From: Jaltomata sinuosa
Taxonomy: Eukaryota; Streptophyta; Magnoliopsida; Solanales; Solanaceae
Length of the DNA: 64,000 bases
Direction of reading: 5' to 3'
Assembly: GCA_003996215.1 (NCBI GenBank)
Contig: QJPP01007231.1
Coordinates: 62,001 to 126,000, forward strand
Shown: one piece after another, positions 22,047 to 32,229 of the stretch
How positions within the stretch are numbered: position 1 is the stretch's first letter
Layout of the letters: each line of letters starts with the position of its first letter
Notes under the pieces: generated by a model
The model's input: the letters and a program-made list of their open reading frames with translations, nothing else
Database searches by the model: none
What the model was told of the DNA's origin: nothing
Made by a program: the position numbers and the translations under genes

Positions 22047-23216
22047 CTAAGCCTCATCAGCGCTCAGGAAGGGAAACTCTTGCCTATCCTCGGGCTCCAG
22101 GGTGGGAAGCTCTTGGCCTGGGGTGGCACAAGAGAACATGACCTTGATGGTATGCCACATCCGGGCAAGCATACGGTCCCGGGAGAGCCTTTTCTTCTTC
22201 TCCTCCTCTAACTCCCTTCGGAGTGCATCAAAGTCCTGAGCAGTAGGGAGTGGGGATGTACCTCCAGCGGTAGTGCCCTTTGTGAACCTTCGGACCACGA
22301 CCAAGGCCTCCTCTAGCTGGGCGCTAGTGATAGGGGGCTGAGACTGGGGAGGGGCAGGAGTGTCATCATCATCATCATCGTCGGCGTCCTCGATCGACTG
22401 ACTACTTCCTGCTTCGTCCACCTTTCTCTTCTTCTTGGAGACTACCTTTACCCGGACAGGGTAGAAGGGGTCGTCTATAGCCACCTCCAAATTAGTATGG
22501 TCCTCAGGCTTTCCAACCCGGCTGCACAATTCAGATATCAAGCCCGGAAGATAGGGGCCCTTCCTGTGACCCCGGTAGAATTCCTTCCACTCGGAGATGA
22601 TTTGCTCCCCCACATTTATGATAATGCCTTGCATGGCACAAGCAATCACCAGGGCCAGGGCATAAGTCACGTTGGTCTTGTTACCCGATGGGCGGATCCT
22701 CTGAGACACTAAGTTGAGCCACATCCTAGCCTCTGCAGAAAAGTAAGTACTAGTGACGCCCTCGGGGCTGACCCAGTAGACCTTATCCCTACACGTCTCA
22801 TCCACCAGAGTGTCCCTTAACCAAGTCATATCCCAGAGCTGAAACTTAGCCTCGTAGGATTCATTTGAGACGTGAGGCACTCCAAGCACCCCATTGATAG
22901 ACTGAGCGTCCACGGGGACGTCCACTCCGCGAATACGAAAGGTGGGGTTAGGCTCATCCCAATGGACTGTAGGATGAAGGGCATAGAACTCCCGCACCCA
23001 GCCTGTCTGTGCAGAAGGAGGAGCTACCAACAAATTATCCCAACCCAACTCTCTAATCTTGTGGTGGAAGGCGGCTGCTTTTCTGTCCACCCCTGTCAGC
23101 TTGCACCCTCTCTCATAACAAATGCCTAGTCTCCGGTAATCCAAGAACCTCTCTCCGCTAGCTTCATTGGGGAAACGCTTGTAGGAATACATGGGCAATT
23201 GTTGTCCTCCAGCCAT
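22047..23216 (-). CDS. Antisense ORF in element B: 'putative plant transposon protein' domain, 389 aa, intact
   Basis: An uninterrupted 389-codon ORF on the strand opposite to the retrotransposon, with the ATG at 23216. Residues about 20-235 resemble the 'putative plant transposon protein' domain (PF20167 as I recall it): ERFLDYRRLGICYERG, RGVDVPVDAQSINGVLGVP, ARMWLNLVSQRIRPSGN, then a hydrophobic stretch and INVGEQIISEW. Residues 260-266 (SKKKRKV) look like a classical monopartite nuclear-localisation signal. 276-286 is a run of Asp, 287-296 is Pro-rich and 326-350 is a charged, probably helical segment. No catalytic motif of a known transposase, RT or nuclease is visible, so its function is unknown. 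The same ORF occurs, broken, in element E. It has no gag or pol partner in the element and must use its own antisense promoter, probably in 23217-23699. Confidence 0.85.
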   Translation of the reverse strand: MAGGQQLPMYSYKRFPNEASGERFLDYRRLGICYERGCKLTGVDRKAAAFHHKIRELGWDNLLVAPPSAQTGWVREFYALHPTVHWDEPNPTFRIRGVDVPVDAQSINGVLGVPHVSNESYEAKFQLWDMTWLRDTLVDETCRDKVYWVSPEGVTSTYFSAEARMWLNLVSQRIRPSGNKTNVTYALALVIACAMQGIIINVGEQIISEWKEFYRGHRKGPYLPGLISELCSRVGKPEDHTNLEVAIDDPFYPVRVKVVSKKKRKVDEAGSSQSIEDADDDDDDDTPAPPQSQPPITSAQLEEALVVVRRFTKGTTAGGTSPLPTAQDFDALRRELEEEKKKRLSRDRMLARMWHTIKVMFSCATPGQELPTLEPEDRQEFPFLSADEA

Positions 23217-23699
23217 TGGAAGTATAACTTGTAATATGGCAAGAAAATCGGATTAGAACTCAATAAGGCATAAGGGATTTAGAAAATGGGGGGAAATTTT
23301 TCTAAGTGTCAACTTGGGAAGCTACTGGTTCACCGTAGTTGAAGCGCTATAGCAGAATAATATCTGCTATAGAGGATAGAAATCCATTTTGGGAAAAGGA
23401 AAGTTCTCCCGGGTATTTTCAAATTCTTTTATTCCGACATTATCCGAGACCCCGAATTCCTTGGGTACTCGGGAAGGTCACGTGTAATTTTTTTTGGTAA
23501 TTCAAAAATTCTCCGAAGGAGTAGGGTCAGCTAATTTCCTTCAAATTAGTACGACTAATCGAGGAGAGGTTGGTAATTTGCGTAGGTTCATACGTTACGC
23601 GGTCATTTGGGACAGTGATGGTCCCCAACTAATTTCTTTTGTTTTCTTGATTTTTTGTGAGATTGTTCGGGGACGAACGATGGGTAAATTGATATCTGT
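23217..23699. promoter_or_regulatory. Region between antisense ORF start and 3' LTR of element B, with dyads and PPT
   Basis: Holds the upstream region of the antisense ORF, two dyads related to CCGCTATAGCGG at 23345-23375, and at 23667-23699 GGGGACGAACGATGGG then TAAATTGATATCTGT, the polypurine-tract region shared with elements A, C and E. No TATA box for the antisense ORF is obvious. Confidence 0.6.
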
Positions 23700-26124
23700 T
23701 GTAATGACCAGATCTGTCATTATTTCAAAAACCACGACATCGTGAAATTCAAAAATGAGTTAAAAATATTTTGGTGTTAAATGGGGTGATGTGGCAAATT
23801 TTTTTAGGTTTTTGGAAATCATCCAGGCTGACATCACTCCACTATAGCGGTATTTTATCCTCTATAGCGGAACCGCTATGGCGGAAGGTCATCCTCTATA
23901 GCGGAATGACGGGAGGCATAAGCCTCAGAACGAGTTTTTAATAAAAGATCTCTCCTCCTCAATTGAGAAACATATGATGGTTTCTCCAAAAACCCTCCTA
24001 TGCTTCTCCAAGACTTGGGAACTATGAGGAGGAAGGATTATGGCTGAAGGGAAGCAAAAAAGTGGAATCCAGGACCATCGTCCAGCCGGGAATACCTTCA
24101 AGGAGCCAGAAACACATTCTTGCAGTTGCTTGTCGCTCTGGTAGGCTAGGTTTTCACTTGAGTAGATAGACCTATTTATATTCGTACTATGGTATAGTTG
24201 AAAAGGAGAATCCATGATTAGGCTTCCGAGCATGGAGTCTGGCAGATTCGGTGTTGGTTATGTGTGAACTAGGAATTGGTTGGATTGAATTGTGGGTTGA
24301 TGGTATTTATTTTGGGCTGTTTATGTTGTCTTGGTATGCTAAAATGATAGGACTCAGGGTTTGGGATGTCGGGAAGGTTCGGGAAATTGGGAATTACAAG
24401 GATAACTAAATAGGTATGAAAATGGGAAACTCCTAGGTGAGGTTTTGGGAATGCGGAGGGCATGATGAGTAGTCGTTGGTTTTGCTAAGGGCTAAGGGGT
24501 GGTAATTCATATTGTTATTATCTATGTAATTCCCGAAATCAATGTGGTTGTTAAATTATGCGAAAAAGGGAAACCGTTCATTATATGTAAATAAAGGGTG
24601 AGTGTGTTTAGTCTTCGTACGGAGGTTGCGGCTAAGTTATATACTCGGGAAAGAGGGTAGGTGCTGGTTTGCTTCCTGTATGCTGTGTGTGTTTAAGTAA
24701 TCTTATCTAAATATTTGTATGAAATGCATTGCTTAAGGAATGATTAGAAGTGTCTAATAGTCCTGTTAGCAGTCTGGGAAATTGAACGTTTATTGTTCTT
24801 GTTGGTGTTACAAGTTGATTGTTCTTTTTTGTGACTGTAAATTGTTTGACTTTGGTTGGCTCGGGTACCATGCCTGGTACAGGGTAATACTAATGGTTGG
24901 CTCGGGTACCACGCCTGGTACTAAATATACTAACAGTTGGCTTGGGTACCACGCCTGGTACGAGTTTACTTTATTGTGTTGTTGCATCCTTATTTAATGG
25001 TTCCTTGAGTGAACCGGGTTGTGAACTTGAATTATAGTTGCGTATTTTGGTCCTTAAGAGGCTGGGTTGTCACATTGCTTTACGAGTTGGTTTTGGTGTA
25101 GACCTGGTGGTTTGTTTGACACTTAGGTGTTGTTTAGAGGGTATCCAGGGTGGGTCTGGGGTATGTAATAAGGTGTAATGATCGTTTGTTATGGATTGTT
25201 GATTTATTTGTGAAGTGATCTACATGTGGTTGGTAAACTAGGGGAATGACTGAGCGTCTGGCATTGGGTTACTAGCTGGTGTTATCCTGTAAAGAGCTGT
25301 CTAGGGATCCGGGTATTTGTGAGTGGTGCCATGGGGGTATTGGGTCTTCAATGACAGGTACTGGGTCATTTCTGGATGCATAGTCATGGGGGTTGTCTAG
25401 GATAATGGTGGGGTAGTCAGGGTTGGACTTAGCAGTTGGGCTAAGGTGGCGTGACTTGGGAAGTCAAGGTTGTGTGACTTGGGAAGTGTAAGGTTGTGTG
25501 ACTTGGGATGTCTAAGGTTAGTGTGACTTGGGAAGTCTAACCTTAGCGTGATTCGGAAGACGTGAGAAGGAGGGAGTTGGTAGCGGAAGGAATAAAAAGA
25601 GGTGAGGTAAGGGGTGTGAGTAGATGATCAGGTCTGGTAAAGGTAAATGGTTGAGGATAGGGCTATACTGTTATTACATGCTTTCTCTGTTTTCTTGTAT
25701 GATGGTACGTGTGGATTCGGGTCGACCGATGATGACTACTAGTACGTGTGGTTGTACTGACTCTACTCTTGCTATACCCTTTTTGGGTATAGTCTGGTTG
25801 CAGGGTTGGTGATGTTTCATAGGTACATGACAATGGTGATCTGCAGCAACTTCTGTCCTTCGATTCCATGACGGAAGTTGTCTTATTTACATCTCTACAT
25901 AAATCCTGTAGTAGCTCTTGTACTTGTTTAGACTAGGTCCTAGGGAGGGTAATTTAAATTGTAAAACTATTGGTTCTAATCTCCATAAAAAGGATGTTGT
26001 AAAGGTTATTTCAGGGTTTATTTTCTATTTTTCCGCATTTTTCCTATTGGACGGGTGGTAAGGGTTCATCTATCTAGGTGCATAGAGTAGGCACCCACAC
26101 AGCTGGGTAGGTTGGGTCGTGACA
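23700..26124 (+). repeat. Element B 3' LTR
   Basis: Matches 18301-20749 with scattered substitutions and small indels. The dyads (23842-23905), the three GGTACC units (24854-24961) and the 24-bp tandem (25445-25550) are all retained. Confidence 0.95.
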
Positions 26125-26152
26125 AGTACGTTATTCATATAAATCTAGTTTA

Positions 26153-26250
<98 letters not shown>
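26153..26250 (+). repeat. ATCT microsatellite, about 24 units
   Basis: A pure run of ATCT over 98 bases starting 24 bases after the target-site duplication of element B. It ends exactly where a Helitron-like 5' end (TCTATATTATTATAAAAG) begins. Confidence 0.97.
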
Positions 26251-26365
26251 ATTATTATAAAAGTACGAATAACAATGTTGAATGACAAAAATACGTAATT
26301 TTATCGTGTATATAATTTTATTGATTGGTGTTTGACACACGTGCAAAACACGTACACTAAACTAG
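26246..26365 (+). mobile_element. Short non-autonomous Helitron, about 120 bp
   Basis: Begins TCTATATTATTATAAAAG after an A. It ends with a hairpin (ACGTG CAAAA CACGT, 26339-26353), 8 further bases and CTAG (26362-26365). A 5' TC, a subterminal hairpin and a CTRR end are the structural definition of a Helitron. It has no coding capacity. Confidence 0.6.
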
Positions 26366-26920
26366 CTATATTTATAAAAGTATGAAAGATCTTATAATAT
26401 GATTTGAACTTTTTATCCTTCATTAAAAGACTCCATAATAGACAAAATTATTATTTACTATTTTTTTAAAATATTTTATTATTTAATTATTATTCTTATA
26501 TTTAGGACTTAGAAATCTATTAAAATCTTTATTTAATCTAGGTAAAAAATTATAATATTTCATAATTTTAAATTAATTAAAATTTTATCATGTATAAAAA
26601 AATCTGTAATTGCACAACCAAACAAAAGGAAAATGAAGAACAATTGTGTTAATAGGAATTAAATTGTCATACGTAAAAAATAAAATAATAGGAGAACAAA
26701 GTAGTCTAAATTGAGGTAGCTTTAGTTGTCTTAGAGTTTTTTTAGAAAAAAAAAAGGAAAAAAAGTCGTAGGTGAAAAAAAAAAGATAATAGGACAACAA
26801 GTAGTTTTAATTGTCGTATGTTTTTTCTTAAAAAAAGGGGAAAAAAAGAAGTCTCTAAATTAGCATAGGAAAATGTTAAAATTAGTTGTTTCACATCCAT
26901 CCATATGTGCTTTACACGTT
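26366..26920. mobile_element. Second Helitron-like or composite AT-rich element
   Basis: Starts CTATATTTATAAAAGTATGAA immediately after the CTAG of the preceding element. It shares its first 100 bases with the minus strand of 6656-6765, and sequences such as AACAATTGTGTTAATAGGAA with the fold-back arm near 7650. Near 26895 a reverse-orientation end (CCATATGTGCTTTACACGTTTG) resembles the Helitron-like end at 6762. There is no coding sequence. Confidence 0.4.
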
Positions 26921-27314
26921 TGTCTCATATCAATTAATAAAATAATATACCAAAACATAAATTATTAAAAAGTAGCAATTAATGCTAAAATAAATATTAT
27001 ATCTTTCTAATGATATAAATAAATATTGTACTCAAATAGATTATTAATTTAATATAAATTTTTAAAATAAAAATCTTAATATTTAAGACTTTAAGTTAAA
27101 TATTAAGGAATAAATATAATATACTTATTTAGTTATACATATACAAATAATAAGAAAAATAATAGATAGTAACAGAAGAGAAACTATAACAAAATAATAC
27201 GATAATCGAGATATCAGAACAATACGATTAGAGTTAACCTTCATAAAAAATCCTCAAAGCCTGGCCAAACATTCATCTACCATCTGTATTGAGCAAAAAA
27301 AAAAAATAGCAGCT
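26921..27314. other. AT-rich spacer before the nested cluster
   Basis: No gene, RNA or element end was recognised. It is bounded on the right by the 5' LTR of element C. Confidence 0.5.
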
Positions 27315-28390
27315 AGTAACGACCTGTTCTGTCGTTACTGAAAATATCTGTGGTCAAGGCATATGTTTCTCATTCGTAATAAGCGTTAGCATTAATTTTT
27401 TAGTATGAGAGTACATTTGGTATGTACTAAGGTCATACAATACCCCGAGCACAAAGTTAAGTTGAAAGTTTTCTTACCGATTTAGTTTCTAGCTAAGTTC
27501 AAACTAGGGTCAACTTCACACGAGTATTCCTCGTAGAATATAAAGTTTTAAGGGTACCAATACCTACCAAATTAAAGAACTCTGAGTCCTCTTTCCAATG
27601 CCACTGACCATTTGTTAATCCGCTTCCCGAGTAAAAAGTTATGGTCATTTTACTGAAAGCTGTCCGTGCTGAAAAGCTGAGGCCGCTGTAGCGGGAATTA
27701 GGGCGCTATAGCGGCATCGCTGTAGCAGCCGGTAGGCCGCTATAGCAGAATTATGGGACCAGAAAGCCCATAAATGGGTTTTATAATTTGATTCTCTCCT
27801 CTTTAGTTAAAAACAGGCGAGGGTTGCTCCAAAAACCCTCCAAGGCTGCTCCAAAACTAGGGAGCAATGGAGAGGAAGGATTCCCACTTGAATGGGGTAA
27901 AACCCATGGATTCTAGGCCCACCTTTCTTCAGTATTCGCTTCTACGGAGCCAGAAGTTAGTGTTCAAACCTCTGCAGCAGATGCTTGGCGTCCAGGTAGG
28001 CTAGGTTTAATTGAGTAGACTTAGACCTGTAATTCGTTGCATATTATTATTGTAGAATGATGGAAGAATTTATGCCTAGGCCTTCGGGCATGGAGTCTGG
28101 AGGGATATCATATTTATTATTTGGTTGCCTGAAGGAGGAGGATGTTATTATAGGCAATGTGACCCTGTAACTGATTGATGGAAATTGTGATTGTGGATCC
28201 TCGGATAATTGGTGTTTAGGTGGGTAAAATGTATGGAAATCCAGTAAATTGGGTGAGGGATTGTTATTGTTTGAAAAAATGATGAAACTTTCTAATTATG
28301 TGTTACACAATGATGGTGTTGAGGGTGACACATTTTAGTTCTGAGGTTATCATTTATGTGTGTTTATAAATCCTAAGGGAACTAGATTAT
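27315..28390 (+). repeat. Element C 5' LTR, first part
   Basis: Matches 52276-53345. Starts AGTAACGACC where the 3' copy has TGTAGCGACC. CCGCTATAGCGG-type dyads lie at 27681-27745. The piece ends at the ATTAT target site used by element D. Confidence 0.9.
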
Positions 28391-29049
28391 TGTAATGACC
28401 CTTCCGGTCATTCCTGCATTTACAATTTTTTGGTACTGTTAGAGCTTGCCTGTAGCGATCCTAAGTCATTTATGACTTACTGGGACTAGTGGTTCGGTGC
28501 CCTGGCCGATTATTTGGTCGTTATGGCCGTTTCCCTATTTTAGAGTTTTAACTTAGGAAATCGTTAACTTTAGTCATTATTCTTAGCTAACGTGCTAGTA
28601 ATCAAATTCCGATAGTTCTGTTGGCTCTGAACATGGAGTTTGGTCTAGTTGGACCTTTAGTCGAGTCCTGAGAGCTTTTGGTGTGGATTTTGTGTTGCCT
28701 TTTGTGTTTTCAGGCCATTTGGAGTTAGAAGTGTGACTTTGGTCAACTTTCGATGATCGAAGCATCAGATTCAAAATCTAACAATTCCATCAGCTCTGGA
28801 ATATTGAGTTTGGGTTAGGTAGGTGGTTTGTTTGGGTCTGGGTGAGCCGGGCTCATTTCTCTTGTTTGGTTGATTTTAGTTAGTGTTGACTTGGGTCAAC
28901 ATTCCCCCAAAATGACCTCATATGGAAGTTTCACCGATTCCATTGAGTCCGCAACATCGTTTTCACTCTAATAACATATTTGGTTTGTGAGTATCGAGTT
29001 TTGATTGTGCCCGAAATACCACGTAGAAGCTTTTAGCTGAACTGGTGGC

Positions 29050-29300
29050 CTTTAGTGCCAATGGCGCCTAGGCAGCGCGATGGCGCTAGCCTGCCGCCTG
29101 GCCTTCAGTGCATTAGTGCACAAGCAACACGATAGCACCCAAGCGCCCAGCCTCCTGCCAGCGCCAATGGCGCCCCTGCCGCGTGATCGCGCGTAGGCAC
29201 GCCTGGCCACTCTGCAGCGCGATGGCGCCCTGCCAGTGCCATAGTTCATGCGTGCCCTTCAGTGCTATAGCACTCCTCCAACACTGATGGCGCTAGCCTG
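29050..29300 (+). repeat. GC-rich degenerate minisatellite in the element D LTR
   Basis: Irregular repeats around GCGCGATGGCGC, GCCAATGGCGCC and CCTGCCGC in otherwise AT-rich surroundings. It lies just upstream of the TATA box, so it may be part of the LTR promoter. Confidence 0.7.
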
Positions 29301-29310
29301 CGGCCAACCT

Positions 29311-29318
29311 TATAAAAT
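29311..29318 (+). promoter_or_regulatory. Probable TATA box of element D
   Basis: TATAAAAT in the context CCAACCTTATAAAATGTG, with a CT-rich leader downstream (CTCTTTCCCTCTCC at about 29375), as in plant LTR promoters. It is present only in the 5' LTR because the 3' copy is deleted here. Confidence 0.6.
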
Positions 29319-32017
29319 GTGCCCTTCATGAATTTTTCCAGTAATTTCCTCTTGGCTTTCTCACTCTAAACTCTTTCCCTCTCCTACAAATTGTTCCCAA
29401 ATCAGTTCTTAGCCATGGAGGTTCATTATTGGAGGTTAATCTTGCTCCCTCTTTGTCTTGGTAAGTTTTTTCTTCCCCAAATTTTGCTTCTTATCCATAA
29501 GCAAACTCCATTGATGATTTCTTAAAGCTTGGGGAAAATTTCTTGGTTGTAGTGGCTTAAATTAAGGCTGCATGCTTGTGGGCTCGTGAAATTCACTTTG
29601 TGGGCTTGCTTAATCTCGTCAAGGTAGGCGAACTCTTACTTTAATTTCTGGTTTTCTCTTTGAATTTATTTCTTTAATTCCTTAATTGATCGAGTTGTTT
29701 TGAGCTATTTTTCTTGGCCAAATCCGCTCAAATTTTGAGCATGTTCTCTTGGGATTGTTGTTATCATCGGGCATCTTTCCATTTTGGATTTTGAGTTGTG
29801 GGTCTCGCGTAGTTTATGTTTATGATAGTGTGACTGCGTTTCGGGACTTCTCGGAGCAGTTCGGGCTTGGACATCGTTATTCAAGCAGCTTGTCGTCGGA
29901 CGACAGGTAGGTTACAGTTTAACTCTTCCAGACTTTGCATATATAGGCTTTAAGGGTACTAATTAGCATCCTTGGATTGAGTTTATTAGCATGCCACCCC
30001 CAGACCTTGTCCGCTTCTTCATGTCCGTCTTATTTTCACTACGATGATTGTAGTATTCGTGGTGGTTGATAGTATCACCCTTGTGGTCCTGTGTGGCCTT
30101 GTATTTGATCTGGAGCTTAGATGGTGGGTTATTTGGTAATGCCAGTGAGTTCCAGACATCGATATTCATTTATTAAGCTGGTTATTTATGCTGTAGAGTG
30201 ATTGGAGCCTGTGCAGGGCCGATAGGTTAATTGTAAGCTGTTGGGCTACTGTTTGTGATTGGGCATGCCATTATAATGCATATAAAGAGATTTCTATATG
30301 TTTTACTATGGTTTTGGCTTCGGGCCTACTATTTATATTTTTCTAAACCTTGCATGGCCCCGAGAGCTATTTTTTGGTAAAATGGTTATAAAAGGTTTGA
30401 AATTGTTTTCATTGATCTTCTTGGGGTAAAAGATTTAGAAAGGTCATTTTATCACAATTTTCCCCACTTATACTAGACCCGGTTGGGCTGTGGTGCTAGA
30501 CATGCTTTATTATTGATTTGAGATGATACTAGACTCAGACGGGCCGAGTATCAGACTTATTTTACTACTGTTTTAGACCCAGTTATATCCGGGCACCCTT
30601 GTTAGGGGTTTTGAGACTTAATTCACTAATTTAGACCGGGATAGACTCCGGGAATGCATGTTGAGACTTCCATTACTAGTTTGGATCTGGACACACACCG
30701 CACCGTTATATTGAGACTTGAGATTTAGTATGTGGTTGAGGACCTCCATGGACCTTGCCGATCCAGACCAGGGGCTACGTGCCGAGTGTGCCGGAGGAGG
30801 GGTATACAGTGTAGTTGAGGTATATGGGACATGACCTTTCATGGATCCTACCTGTTGGGCCTATAGACGTCGAAGAGGTACATACAGAGTTACTGTTTCA
30901 CTCGATTTTCACTATTGCATCATATCATTCATTTTCTTGAGATTTTCCACCCTTGTTTGTTGTTTGTTGATTGTACGCTCCGGTAGTATGGGATGTCGGA
31001 GGGTTTGTCTTTGCTTGTATGTGTTCCTCGGGTGTATGGGCACCCGTAGGGACTGTAGGTAGACTTATTATTGTTTTATCGTGATATTGATCCTTGTTAT
31101 GGTTACATTCAGTGATTGGTAATTGAGAGATGTATTATTCACGTTTGGTTCTCTTGATGGTTATACTTGGGCTATCAGTTGATTATTCCTGACTTAAGAG
31201 TGCTATTTCTAGCATGTCTTGGCTATTAGTCTTATTTTCGAGCATGATTATCATTATTTCCTCTCCTGCTTCCCTTTTCTATTTGAGGTTACTGGTATAC
31301 TGCCTTCTTCTTAAGAGCTCTTTATATATATTATTATTGCAAGGACCCCAGGTGCATTCTTTATTTCCTTCACCTGTGTCTGTGAGATATATATTTTTAG
31401 TAGCTAGCCAAATATGTTGTTTTCTTTTGTGCTAGCTTCCATGTTCGTATTATTGTTTCTGTGACTACTTGATTCTTTTCTCCTATATTACTGCTCTTAT
31501 ATCTTATATGCACTCAGTCGGCCTGTGATGCCTACTGGGTACCCGTTGGTTTACAATTGGTGCTCATACTACACTCTATATCTTCCTGGTGCAGATCCTA
31601 GTATGGGCCATTACCGCTGATCCAGGGAGACTCGTGTGGGCTGATTTTTGGACTATCCGAGGCTGAGGGTGAGCTCTTGATGACCGGGGCTTAGCTTTCA
31701 CCTCATCTTTTGTATCTTGTACTCTTTTTTCTATTCAGAGACAGATGTGTATATATCCTTTTAGATCCTTTGTACTCTGTATATTTAGTATCAGCTCTTA
31801 TACTATGATACCAGGTTTTGGGTTTGGTTTAGCTTCTGCTTATTTATATTCCAGTTGCTTATTCCTTCATTTATTTCCTATGTTTCTGCTATTTATATTG
31901 TTCTTCCGCTTGCTTGTTAGATAGTAGCCCATTAATAATTGTTATGGGCTATGGGAATTGGTACGCCTATAGAGGGGTTGTAGGTTCCATCATGATCGAG
32001 AAATCGGGTCGTGATAG

Positions 32018-32035
32018 CTTGGTATCAGAGCCTAG
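32018..32035 (+). other. Element D primer binding site (initiator-Met tRNA)
   Basis: TTGGTATCAGAGCCTAGG directly follows the 5' LTR. It is the best-preserved initiator-Met primer site in the window. Confidence 0.9.
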
Positions 32036-32229
32036 GTTCACCGGTGTTATCGGTATAGGAGCCAATGTCTAGTAGAGTCCTGCGAATTGGGGAAGAGATG
32101 TCCGTACTCAATCTTCGGGAGGCTACAGTGGCATCTTAGGGTATATGACTCTCTTCTTGCTTCTATATCGTGCGTCTTATCCTTGATGGTTTCCTGAAAT
32201 CTCACTTATTCTAGTTCATTATCCTGCAG

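Larger units (their letters stand above)
18301..26124 (+). mobile_element. Element B: complete non-autonomous gypsy-type LTR element with an antisense ORF
   Basis: LTRs of 2449 bp (18301-20749) and 2425 bp (23700-26124) flank a 2950-bp internal region, with a perfect target-site duplication AGTAC (18296-18300 and 26125-26129). An initiator-Met primer site follows the left LTR and a purine-rich stretch precedes the right one, so the element reads on the plus strand. No gag, protease, RT or integrase sequence is present. The internal region instead holds a 389-codon ORF on the opposite strand. LTR ends, leader and PPT match element A, so A-like elements are the likely source of proteins. This structure fits a large retrotransposon derivative (LARD). 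Confidence 0.95.
28391..32016 (+). repeat. Element D 5' LTR (3626 bp)
   Basis: Starts TGTAATGACC and ends GGGTCGTGATA. It includes a GC-rich block (29050-29300) of repeated GCGCGATGGCGC-type motifs followed at once by a TATA box. The partner 3' LTR has lost about 1.4 kb corresponding to roughly 29036-30434. Confidence 0.93.

Noticed and set aside
29052..29249. Arg/Ala-rich minus-strand ORF in the GC-rich block
   Set aside because: Composition follows from the GCGC-type minisatellite in the element D LTR; no other support.
32020..32035. TGGTATCAGAGCC stretches as parts of tRNA genes
   Set aside because: They match only the 3' end of initiator-Met tRNA in complement and sit next to LTRs, so they are primer binding sites; no cloverleaf can be formed with the flanks.
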